A DNA stretch of 64,000 bases from contig JACQCT010000001.1 in NCBI GenBank assembly GCA_016201435.1, forward strand, positions 1-64,000. Direction: 5' to 3'. The position numbers were made by a program, and so were the translations under genes. The notes under the pieces are model-generated. The model was not told where the DNA came from. It saw only the letters and a program-made list of their open reading frames with translations, and searched no databases. Source of the stretch: Nitrososphaerota archaeon. Its GTDB lineage: Archaea > Thermoproteota > Nitrososphaeria > Nitrososphaerales > Nitrosopumilaceae. This document shows, one piece after another, positions 34,212 through 42,220 of this stretch (its first letter is position 1; every line of letters begins with the position of its first letter).

Positions 34212-37200
34212 TTACTTTACATGTAAGCTAAATGGCGTTGCAATTGCGTCATCAGTTCCGGTCTGCCAAACTGTTATTGGAACTGTATAATTGCCTGCCA
34301 CCACAGTAGTTGGAACATTGAAGGTGATATTGAACTCTTGGTAGCTTGTGGTGTTTTGTATGCTGGTTACTTGAGCACTGATATTGGTATTTGTCAAGTT
34401 TCCAAATAGAATGCTTACCGGTTGCGCATTCCATCCTTGGTACCAGTTTACATCCAGTGGTACTGTAACGCTATCTGGTCGTGTAACATTAGCTGATTGC
34501 TGGTCAAGTGTCATGTTAAAGTATGGTCCACCCACTGGAGTACCAGTAACAGGACTTGATGTTGGTTGGACGCTGACATTATCAAAATATGAAGCAAAGT
34601 TTCCAGAACACATTTCCGACGTATCCATTCTAAGGTCTAGCACGTGAGTACCTGCAGATGGTATATTGATCACTGCTGACTCGAACGCTATAGTTGAACT
34701 AGTTCCTCCTGAGATAGTTCCTCCGCCGTGTTCTAGTACAGGAGCATGATCCACATCGACTCGGCCATCAACTATGCACACATCACATACCGCCGCTCCT
34801 ATGGTAGCACTCACGTTATAGTGGCCCGGTGTATTTACCGTGAAGGATTTTTGAAAATCAACGAAATTGTTGAAAAGACATTGTACACCATTTGCAATGG
34901 CATGTACCTCCCCCCAATTTGGAGATGATGGTGGAGGGAAACCAAAGGCACTAGTTACTTGATCTAGTAGCGGAGGTCCACAACATGCAGTAAATGCACT
35001 GTACAAACTCCATCCTGATAGCGTACTGTCGAAATTCTCGAAGAAAGTAGGAAGTGCGAAAGTATTGGTAATGATACACGTTTTCACATCTCCCTCATTA
35101 AGTATTACAGTTCCATCAGATGCGCAGTCACCGCTAATGGTACCTGCATAACCAGAAATTGAGTTCTCACTTACTATGTATTTTCCTGCATTGAAAGTAT
35201 TTGCAGTCCCGTTTGTAACGGTTGTTCCATTGATTTTTAATGTGACACCGCTAAGAGTCAAGGTTCCACCACCTGTGTTGATTATATTCTTGATTACAGT
35301 CAGTTGGCCCGTAGGTTGTGGACAGTTTTGTATAATAGAAGATTTTTCCGCGTTAAGAAAGTCTGTATTGATCTGACTAGAAGAAGTGGTTGTAGTGATA
35401 AGACCATACATATCCGTATATGGTGGTACAGATATCAAAAAGAACGGAACATTGGGAGCTGTTAGTTGGAATAACCCGACCAAGGCGGGTGGTGCTCCAT
35501 TAAGTGATGCACCCACTGCCAAATTGATCATGTTTGAAACATCAGAAGCTGAGATCGTAGATATTGTTGTTAACGAAGGAACGGCCTTAGGACCTCCTGC
35601 CATTTCTGGTACGGCCCATCTTCCGGCGAAATTATCAGTGGTGGCAAGAGTTAACTGACTTCCTGTCTGAGATAGGGCTTCACTAAAGCCATTTGTTATT
35701 GGGTTACTTTCTTGTGGGTCTGCCCATTGATCAGGATAAATGTCAAAGCCGATGATTCCAACGTTGTTCATTAGATTTGTGCCTGTCACCGGATTACTCG
35801 TTAACAAATCTCTGAGTGGCTCTAGTGTAAAAATTATCCCCAGATCTTGCAATCTTGGAGGAATAATATCATTTGGTGATGCCTGATACATGTTGATGAT
35901 TATCTGTCTATTAGGATCAAGACTCTTTACAGTGCTCACCCAAAGATTTAGTGCAGAAGCCATGGTAGGCCAATCAGCTACAAAAGCTAGCCCATGTTGA
36001 GTAAGTTCAAGATTTACCAACGCATGCATATTTGGTTCATTATCAACTTGCCAGTAGGCAACTTTGTTGATGTATCCCTTGGATATGATATAGTTCACAG
36101 TATGTTGAACAAACTGATTAGCGGCACCCTGAAATTGAGGGAGGAATTCGGAAGCAATACCACTTGGTGGAGAGTGAGTTCCCAAGATGACATATGCCAA
36201 CTTTCCAGGTGGAATTGCATTGAAGTAACTATCAATTGCTGCGTCGTTCCAAGCCGAATGTTGCCATGCTCCATTGACCACTTTACCTTGATCAATGACA
36301 TTCCAAGAGATATCGTTTCTTACAATTAAAGGGTGTTGAGCGTCTACATTTAGTGCATTGGTGGCAACGGAAAGATCATTTTCTATATTAGAGGTCGGAG
36401 TAAAATGATATGTAAAGGCATATTTGGTGCAGGTTGCGCTAGTTGCTGCAGACGAAGTTTGTGCAGAAACTTCTTGATTATTCATCAAGCTGAAATTATT
36501 TGCAAGCGATTCAAGATAATTGAACGCTGATACAAACAGGCTTTGTGTGGGAGATGTAGATTCAGCATAAGATACGGATGTTGTTGTGCTTTGGCTTGTA
36601 AACACATCATAATAGGTACGTACAGGGACAGAGGTACCATTGGAGAAGGTGAAGAAGGTAGAAACATCATAAGTGTTTGTAAAGAAAGGAGAAAGAGATG
36701 GTGTTGCAATATAGGTGAAGTTGCCTGATGTGGTCTGAACTACTCTTGTATCTATTGTAGGTACAAATATGTTCATATTAAATAAGTTCTGTAACGTATT
36801 GCCATTTAATGAAAGGCTTAACGTGCCATTGTGCCAACCAGTTGTAGTTCCAGGTGGAATGGAGGTTGTTACTACGATGTTGTTTAACCCAATTGAATTT
36901 ATCTTATCTATGATTGTGCTAGTTGGGGTCACAAGATTGCTTATCTGACTTGAAACAATGACTTTGACATTTGTCGCACTTGCATTTGCAGTAAAATTCA
37001 ATTGGGCTTGTCCGAATGGCTTTGCTTGTACACTGAGCGATGCGGGAATCCACGTAATTTTAGGAATGGTTACGACACCGAACACAGAATCAAGAGTGAT
37101 TATAGATTTTGACTCTGCTCTCACCGTATTTCCAATGAAGGCTCCTGTAGCGTTGCTGTTCTGACCTATTCTGATATCACCGTTTGGTGAATATATATTC

Positions 37201-37982
37201 GCATTAATTTTGGTAGATGTTCCTGTATTCACATCAGATCCTACAAAAAATGTTATTCCTCTAGCATCAATCGATGCAGAAGACGATGGACCTATTGTAT
37301 CTCCCGTGTCACCGTTAACCACTGTAGCTACGTTCAGCTGTGAGGTTGCGTCAAACAAAATATTGGAATTTTTGCCTATTTTCAGTGAATTGATGTTGTA
37401 AATACCACCTGTCAATTTGAGAGTTGCAGAATCTCCGACTGTTATATCGCCATAGCTGCCAGAGTTCAAAACCAGTGTTCCACTTGGAACATTTACAGCA
37501 GTAGATCCTGCTACAAATTGTGGAAATGTTGGAAGTTCGTTAACGACTGGAAGTGCAAGTGGAGTGACCTTACTTCCTTGAATTGTTCCGCTATTAGCAA
37601 GAGTATTGTAATATACGTCATTTACTACAGCGCTTTTTTCTATTGTCACAGTATCACCAACGAGAGCAGAGCTGTGATTGGTCATCATTGTGCTCCTTTC
37701 TAGATGGACCTCAGCAGTTGCGTTTTGTGCCCCTACATCACCACTTTTTATGATACTCTTTGTTTCTAATCTTATCCCGTTGAATCCAAACATTACATAA
37801 CTACCGATTTTATTGATTCCAGTACTGGTCGCTGGTGCTGTTTGTGCAGAAGCTTGCTGGATATTATTTCCATGTGAATTTAGCTGTAAATTCAAAAAGC
37901 TTGTCTGGATACTAGACCCAAACAATATGATAATCAAAAGAATAGATAAAATCTTCGTATTGGATTTCATGTTTGATCTCAT
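34212..37982 (-). CDS. Giant secreted protein with a glycoside-hydrolase-like domain and several adhesion modules
   Basis: 1256 residues, ATG 37982, signal peptide to about residue 45. Order: a repetitive parallel-beta region about 60-300 (runs such as NSGSYGDITVGDSATLKL, as in bactofilin- or ice-binding-like solenoids); a linker; about 540-890 a TIM-barrel glycoside-hydrolase-like domain with WQVDNEPN near 644-651 (candidate acid/base Glu) and WAVPEMAGGP near 790 (candidate nucleophile Glu); about 905-990 a prealbumin-like domain (LTVIKNIINTGGGTLTLSG); about 1000-1130 a jelly-roll carbohydrate-binding-like module; then a C-terminal Ig-like module. Probably binds and cuts a polysaccharide outside the cell. 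A small winged-helix gene lies just upstream on the same strand. Very large for cargo of an integrated element. Confidence 0.75.
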   Translation of the reverse strand: MRSNMKSNTKILSILLIIILFGSSIQTSFLNLQLNSHGNNIQQASAQTAPATSTGINKIGSYVMFGFNGIRLETKSIIKSGDVGAQNATAEVHLERSTMMTNHSSALVGDTVTIEKSAVVNDVYYNTLANSGTIQGSKVTPLALPVVNELPTFPQFVAGSTAVNVPSGTLVLNSGSYGDITVGDSATLKLTGGIYNINSLKIGKNSNILFDATSQLNVATVVNGDTGDTIGPSSSASIDARGITFFVGSDVNTGTSTKINANIYSPNGDIRIGQNSNATGAFIGNTVRAESKSIITLDSVFGVVTIPKITWIPASLSVQAKPFGQAQLNFTANASATNVKVIVSSQISNLVTPTSTIIDKINSIGLNNIVVTTSIPPGTTTGWHNGTLSLSLNGNTLQNLFNMNIFVPTIDTRVVQTTSGNFTYIATPSLSPFFTNTYDVSTFFTFSNGTSVPVRTYYDVFTSQSTTTSVSYAESTSPTQSLFVSAFNYLESLANNFSLMNNQEVSAQTSSAATSATCTKYAFTYHFTPTSNIENDLSVATNALNVDAQHPLIVRNDISWNVIDQGKVVNGAWQHSAWNDAAIDSYFNAIPPGKLAYVILGTHSPPSGIASEFLPQFQGAANQFVQHTVNYIISKGYINKVAYWQVDNEPNMHALVNLELTQHGLAFVADWPTMASALNLWVSTVKSLDPNRQIIINMYQASPNDIIPPRLQDLGIIFTLEPLRDLLTSNPVTGTNLMNNVGIIGFDIYPDQWADPQESNPITNGFSEALSQTGSQLTLATTDNFAGRWAVPEMAGGPKAVPSLTTISTISASDVSNMINLAVGASLNGAPPALVGLFQLTAPNVPFFLISVPPYTDMYGLITTTTSSSQINTDFLNAEKSSIIQNCPQPTGQLTVIKNIINTGGGTLTLSGVTLKINGTTVTNGTANTFNAGKYIVSENSISGYAGTISGDCASDGTVILNEGDVKTCIITNTFALPTFFENFDSTLSGWSLYSAFTACCGPPLLDQVTSAFGFPPPSSPNWGEVHAIANGVQCLFNNFVDFQKSFTVNTPGHYNVSATIGAAVCDVCIVDGRVDVDHAPVLEHGGGTISGGTSSTIAFESAVINIPSAGTHVLDLRMDTSEMCSGNFASYFDNVSVQPTSSPVTGTPVGGPYFNMTLDQQSANVTRPDSVTVPLDVNWYQGWNAQPVSILFGNLTNTNISAQVTSIQNTTSYQEFNITFNVPTTVVAGNYTVPITVWQTGTDDAIATPFSLHVK

Positions 37983-38036
37983 GTTGAAATCTTTTATTGA
38001 CTAATAAGCGGCGCTCATTGTCTGATCAGTGAGATC

Positions 38037-38062
38037 TGATACTGATCAACTAATTAGTATCA
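38037..38062. promoter_or_regulatory. Inverted repeat TGATACT-N12-AGTATCA
   Basis: Seven-base perfect arms upstream of the giant secreted protein gene, in a stretch also containing several TGATCA words. Possible operator for the adjacent winged-helix regulator. Confidence 0.35.
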
Positions 38063-38124
38063 TTTGATCAAATTGATTGATGCATATCCAACATAAGGGA
38101 ATAACAAGATTGCAGCTCGTTTCA

Positions 38125-38412
38125 CTAAAGATTTGGAAACCTTTCAACAATCTCGATTCCTTTTTCAGTTATGCCCACGTAATGATTATCATCGTAACTC
38201 ACTTCTACCCAACCCAACAATTGTAACAGATTTACATATTTGATGCAATTGCTGTAGTTCAGGCCAGTTTTTCCTGCAAGATTAGTTCTCTTGATGCGGC
38301 CATTTTCGAGTAATGTGGTTAGCATTCTTATTAATACTGTAATTTTGATAGAGGCCGCATATGTTTTTTTCTTATCCTTGCCTAAGACTGACTCGAGACT
38401 TAGTTTTGCCAA
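38125..38412 (-). CDS. Small winged-helix DNA-binding protein (HTH_45-like)
   Basis: 95 residues, TTG start (no earlier start before an upstream stop). LIRMLTTLLENGRIKRTNLAGKTGLNYSNCIKYVNLLQLLGWV is a helix-turn-helix with the recognition helix after TGLN, and the YVGITEKGIEIVERF end is the wing and last helix, as in the short archaeal winged-helix regulators. It lies 142 bp upstream of, and in the same direction as, the giant secreted protein gene, with an inverted repeat between them, so it may regulate it. Confidence 0.75.
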   Translation of the reverse strand: MAKLSLESVLGKDKKKTYAASIKITVLIRMLTTLLENGRIKRTNLAGKTGLNYSNCIKYVNLLQLLGWVEVSYDDNHYVGITEKGIEIVERFPNL

Positions 38413-38651
38413 ATTACTGATTCTCCCTTTTCCAGATATTTAGGAATTTTTTCTACATTATCATTCATTACAGATTATTGAAAGTTATAACTTCATAATC
38501 TTGACTTGATAAATCAGCTTAGGATTTGTGATTTCAGCTAACATATGTTTGACTCCAAAGGTTGAACCTTTGATGACTCATCTAGTATTTTGGTTTAGTT
38601 TAGGATCCACTAAGAGATTTGAAATATTGATTCAACACTCTTTCTGTTAAA

Positions 38652-38697
38652 GACTCACTAGGGGAATTGTTCAGTTAGGTTAGTATCCTTCTTAAAA
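38652..38697. repeat. Dispersed repeat A, copy 4
   Basis: GACTCACTAGGGGAATTGTT then CAGTTAGGTTAGTAT, matching copies 1-3. Confidence 0.72.
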
Positions 38698-38714
38698 TCA
38701 AAATAGATTTCGAA

Positions 38715-38769
38715 TTTTACAAGTCTCTGTGCAATATTATCCTAATTCTTTTAACAGATTATGATTAAG
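38715..38769. repeat. Dispersed repeat B, copy 2
   Basis: Matches 32080-32132 over about 50 bp including TTTTAACAGATTAT. Confidence 0.65.
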
Positions 38770-38788
38770 AAATCTTTTCAGAGAACGG

Positions 38789-38977
38789 TTATACTTCCAT
38801 AATTTTTTCCTCGTGGATTATGTCCTCTTCTTCATTCCATAGAGGAATATCTTTACAATCTGAACACAGATATGCGATTAATACTGGATAAGGATTTATC
38901 CCTACGTACTGACGACAAACTACAGCTGGTCTTTTACATTTTGATCTACTACAGATAATAGTGACATCACTTACCAA
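38789..38977 (-). CDS. Small zinc-binding protein
   Basis: 62 residues, TTG start, overlapping the end of the upstream gene by 11 bp, so translationally coupled. Four cysteines in CSRSKC and, 29 residues later, CSDC suggest one zinc site; the tail is strongly acidic. Similar small zinc proteins are common on archaeal plasmids and viruses. No specific family recognised. Confidence 0.55.
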   Translation of the reverse strand: MVSDVTIICSRSKCKRPAVVCRQYVGINPYPVLIAYLCSDCKDIPLWNEEEDIIHEEKIMEV

Positions 38978-39236
38978 TTTTAATGTCCTCCAATTTGTTG
39001 ATGTCAGAGTTTTCTATTGCAAGCTGCTTGAGTCTCTTTAATTCATGCTCAAATCCCACTTCGTCCTTGTGATAATGGCACAAATGCCAGATGAGACTCC
39101 AAGTGGTCCTAAAGTGATGAGGAGCTCCTCGTAGATTATCTGTGTAACAGAAGGTACAAATCTCAGCAGGAATGCAAATTCTTGAATTTGAGATGACGTT
39201 GATGCTACGGGCAATCCTACCATCTTGACTTGTCAT
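38967..39236 (-). CDS. Zinc-finger protein, C2H2-like
   Basis: 89 residues from ATG 39236 (a TTG five codons earlier overlaps a TATA-like TATATTAT stretch and is less likely). CTFC followed 20 residues later by HLCHYH gives a classical C-x2-C...H-x3-H finger (residues about 26-55). The C-terminal third is a helical, charged segment. Short C2H2 proteins of this form are common in archaeal mobile elements, where they act as DNA-binding regulators. Coupled to the next gene. Confidence 0.6.
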   Translation of the reverse strand: MTSQDGRIARSINVISNSRICIPAEICTFCYTDNLRGAPHHFRTTWSLIWHLCHYHKDEVGFEHELKRLKQLAIENSDINKLEDIKIGK

Positions 39237-39355
39237 AATATATAATGGCAAAAATTCTGCTTTTCTGATCTCAGAGGGAGACTAAATTGGTCTGACCTCA
39301 GACCTAACATATAATTATGAAATTCGTCTATTTCAAAATAGCGTGATACATCAAA

Positions 39356-39787
39356 ATGCCAAGAATGAAGAAAATTGAATACATCAAAAAATTTGTCTCG
39401 TCATTAAAAAATGGAAATTTACCATGGAAATTGAGGCTGTACATATCATATCCTAAAAATTGCCCATATTGCCATGAATTTCATTCGGACATAACAATCG
39501 AAAAATACAATAACAAAAATCAACGGTTTACTTGTACTCATCAGTCCGGTATGGTTCCTGTTTTTCATAATCAAAAAGAACTTGAAGATTTGATCGCAGA
39601 TACAGTAAGAAGAAGGGTGCTATCTCTAAAGGACTTACGCAAAGAATTCAATTTATCTAAATTTATGAGAATAAAATTTATTGGATTTAGAATTTCTGAA
39701 CATGAGGAAAAGAGCCTACGAGAGTTAGCGAAATCTAAGGATATGACACTCAGTGAGTATGTGAGAAAGAAAGTTCTTGCTGACTAA
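39356..39787 (+). CDS. Zinc-ribbon plus ribbon-helix-helix protein
   Basis: 143 residues, ATG 39356. The N-terminal part contains CPYC and a later CTH that may bind zinc (residues about 36-62). The last 37 residues, GFRISEHEEKSLRELAKSKD then MTLSEYVRKKVL, are a ribbon-helix-helix motif as in CopG and mobilisation accessory (MobC-like) proteins. It therefore likely binds DNA; the iteron-like region just downstream (39899-40032) is a candidate target. Confidence 0.65.
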   Translation: MPRMKKIEYIKKFVSSLKNGNLPWKLRLYISYPKNCPYCHEFHSDITIEKYNNKNQRFTCTHQSGMVPVFHNQKELEDLIADTVRRRVLSLKDLRKEFNLSKFMRIKFIGFRISEHEEKSLRELAKSKDMTLSEYVRKKVLAD

Positions 39788-40201
39788 TTTATGAAACCAC
39801 CATTCCCACATATGATGTGTTATATGCGTCAACGTTTGAGATTTTCCTGTTTCATTTTAATTATAAATAAAAAAAAGGCAAAAAATGAAAAACTGAACCG
39901 AACATCGAACATAGAACCACATTATATAGGATGTTGATGTTCTTGTCCGTTTTTTGATTTGCCCTTTGCCTTTTGTAAAAAACGAACAAACGGACATCAA
40001 AAACGAACACTTTCCGAACAAAATTTTGTTCGTTTTGATCGGATCCCCGGTTTACAACAAATTTTCTGAAAAATACTATGACAATTTTTGAATTCTAAAT
40101 TTAATTAGAATCAAAAATGTCCTAATTGAGTCTATTGAGGGATAGGCCTCAACAGAATTGTACTGGGTTTCAACAGACTCGTACTTGCACCATATTCGAA
40201 T
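39788..40201. other. Non-coding region with iterated CGAACA words
   Basis: 414 bp between an RHH-protein gene and the end of the DISARM operon. No gene seen. Contains five CGAACA words and one inverted copy within 134 bp, plus A-rich tracts with G+C-rich CGGATCCCCGG after them: a candidate origin or control region. Confidence 0.5.
39899..40032. repeat. Iteron-like cluster of CGAACA
   Basis: CGAACA at 39899, 39906, 39983, 40004 and 40015; inverted TGTTCG at 40027. The last two form the perfect 18-bp palindrome at 40015-40032 (CGAACAAAA then TTTTGTTCG). Confidence 0.6.
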
Positions 40202-41608
40202 TTAAATCTCAAGAATTTTTCTCATCATTTTGCATAACCGTATGTCTTTTACCAGATGGAAAATAGCTTTAGCAAAAGTGTACTTGTTAATGCCTTTTTT
40301 GGAGAAAAATTCTGCATTATCATCCAGAAATATTCTGGAAAACCCAGTAGTTCCAGAGCGGTCTATAATTTTAAACAGATGGATCAAAATCTCTTTTTGT
40401 TCTTTATTATCCTCTGTTACAAGATTCCATTTTTTCAGGAATCCCCAAGTCAGAGGATGCACCAACTTTACTTTTTGTTCTTCAGTAATCAGTATTGGAA
40501 ACATAGAATTCAATGCAAAATCAAAAGAATTTGATATTGATTCTGAAAGAGTTCTCGGTACCTGTAATTTTCTGTATATGTCAAGATACAAATTGAAAAC
40601 GCTTTCTCTTAGTTCATCAACAGTTCCAATGTCTGCTACTAAATCATTCGATGAATATTTCTTGTCTGCAATGATTCCAATTAATGACGCGAGTATGTCA
40701 AAATAAGATTCGCCATAATCTGCAACTACTGTCATTAGAGACAGTCTTTGCCCTTTACCAGTGATTTCTGCAACTATTCCATTTACAAAACTTTTTTCAA
40801 GATTATCTTTAGGTAACACCTTATTTGCTATTTCAATATCCATGAAAGCTGAAAAATGAACAAAAAAATACTCCCCATTCTTTTCAGCAAGACCTCCCAG
40901 TGTTACACTGACCGCCTCTATTATTTTGCCCTCCATTGGAAATGTCTGTAGTCGCCCAATTTCTTCAATAATATACAGACTTTTGGCAATTTTCACTTGT
41001 GAGCTTATGCTGGTTCTGCCATGAAGAAAATGAGTGGATGGTGAAAACCCGTGTTTTGGAAACGACCAGTAACCAAGCCGGAAATATTTTTCATAAATTT
41101 CTGTAATCTTTGCATCTGCAGCCTCGGGTTCTGAAAGATGCTGCAAAATAAAATTCATGCTAGAATAATCCATAGATCTTGATGTTTCCGGAAGTTCCCA
41201 GCAGATTACTTCAGTATCTGCAAGAGGACTGTTTACAGGATTGAAAAAACTTTCTGCTCTGTCTCCCCACAGTTTAAGAACTGTCATAATATTCAAACTT
41301 GAAAAAAAAACCGGAACGAGCCCAAGATTTGCAATGAAAAGCCCTTCTCTAATAGGATAGTTTCTATGTGATTTGAATTTACAAATTGGATGAGAAAGCA
41401 TGATGTATACGGGATATCCGAAAGAAATTCTGAAAGCCAAGTCACCTACGCCGTCTGGAGTTCTAATTGCATTAACCTTAGAACAGGTTGAATCCTCTGA
41501 ACAGTCAGAAATTATTTTTTCCGCTTTTTGTACATAACTGAGATACATGTTTCGGTTAAAAGACTGCAAAAGTTTTGCTAGGTGTTGTTCATTTCCTGCA
41601 TCTGTCAT
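40202..41608 (-). CDS. Unrecognised protein, fourth gene of the DISARM operon
   Basis: 468 residues, ATG 41608, 9 bp after the drmC stop, so co-transcribed with drmA-drmB-drmC. Mostly alpha/beta with no transmembrane segment, nucleotide-binding loop or nuclease motif that I can see; a Cys pair near residue 40 (CSEDSTC), aromatic-rich middle (YWSFPKHGFSPSTHF) and a helical C-terminus. It is much shorter than the usual DrmE of class 2 DISARM and I see no resemblance. Given its place, it is a candidate accessory subunit of this DISARM variant. Confidence 0.65.
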   Translation of the reverse strand: MTDAGNEQHLAKLLQSFNRNMYLSYVQKAEKIISDCSEDSTCSKVNAIRTPDGVGDLAFRISFGYPVYIMLSHPICKFKSHRNYPIREGLFIANLGLVPVFFSSLNIMTVLKLWGDRAESFFNPVNSPLADTEVICWELPETSRSMDYSSMNFILQHLSEPEAADAKITEIYEKYFRLGYWSFPKHGFSPSTHFLHGRTSISSQVKIAKSLYIIEEIGRLQTFPMEGKIIEAVSVTLGGLAEKNGEYFFVHFSAFMDIEIANKVLPKDNLEKSFVNGIVAEITGKGQRLSLMTVVADYGESYFDILASLIGIIADKKYSSNDLVADIGTVDELRESVFNLYLDIYRKLQVPRTLSESISNSFDFALNSMFPILITEEQKVKLVHPLTWGFLKKWNLVTEDNKEQKEILIHLFKIIDRSGTTGFSRIFLDDNAEFFSKKGINKYTFAKAIFHLVKDIRLCKMMRKILEI

Positions 41609-41617
41609 ACAAAATCA

Positions 41618-42220
41618 CTAATCTGGTTTCCCTGCTGCCGGTATTGGTGTACAGGACTTGGCCAGTCTGTCAAGTAGTTCTCCTATCGCATTAGCTGATT
41701 TTCCAGAAAGTTTTACCATCAATTCATGATTCATCACCATACCTTTCCAAGTAAGATTCGCAGAGCCTACCAGAGCTATGGAATGATCAATCACAATTAG
41801 TTTGGCGTGAAGGTCTTCACGTCTATCCTCTGGATTGAAATCTCGGAGTACCAGATTACTGTATTTTTCCGCAAGTTCAAGAAGCCTTTCCTGAACGCTT
41901 TCTGGTTGTGACAAGAATCTGTTAATTATCATTGTAACTCTCGTACGACGTGCCAGTGCATCATCAAGCAGATCAAAAAACCCAGCAGAACTTTCAGTAA
42001 TAGAATAGGTTGCAATTTGAATTTCATTTGTCGCTTTTGAAAATACTTCTTTCAACAGTGTCCAGACGGATCCAGTACCCTTACCCATCCATCTGTTACC
42101 AGTTACCGCAATTTCAGGCTCATGTGAATCATCATGTGTCACTGGATACTGCCCCCGAGAAGATTTCTGTCCAGATACATATTGCGATGCGCGCATGACG
42201 TTTCTGAGAGCAAAAGGCAT
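41618..42220 (-). CDS. drmC: DISARM protein DrmC, phospholipase D-like
   Basis: 200 residues with a single HKD motif: HAKLIVID, then GSANLTWKG (residues about 142-165), the PLD superfamily signature; nucleases of this family work as dimers. Core DISARM systems include such a protein though it is reported as dispensable for defence. Its start overlaps the drmB end by 82 bp from ATG 42220, or 58 bp if the ATG at 42196 is used. Followed by the 468-residue gene. Confidence 0.85.
   Translation of the reverse strand: MPFALRNVMRASQYVSGQKSSRGQYPVTHDDSHEPEIAVTGNRWMGKGTGSVWTLLKEVFSKATNEIQIATYSITESSAGFFDLLDDALARRTRVTMIINRFLSQPESVQERLLELAEKYSNLVLRDFNPEDRREDLHAKLIVIDHSIALVGSANLTWKGMVMNHELMVKLSGKSANAIGELLDRLAKSCTPIPAAGKPD

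Larger units (their letters stand above)
38413..38788. other. Intergenic region with dispersed repeats A and B
   Basis: 376 bp without a gene. Repeat A at 38652-38697, repeat B at 38715-38769, and a third related word (GGTTTAGTTTAGGATCCACTAA) near 38592. Confidence 0.55.

Noticed and set aside
29474..38697. Repeat A as tRNA fragments (TGCTCAGTTAG resembles a D-arm)
   Set aside because: No anticodon or T-arm follows, and the would-be D-stem does not pair in all copies.
40202..41608. DrmE of class 2 DISARM
   Set aside because: Too short and without any motif I can match; left as unrecognised.
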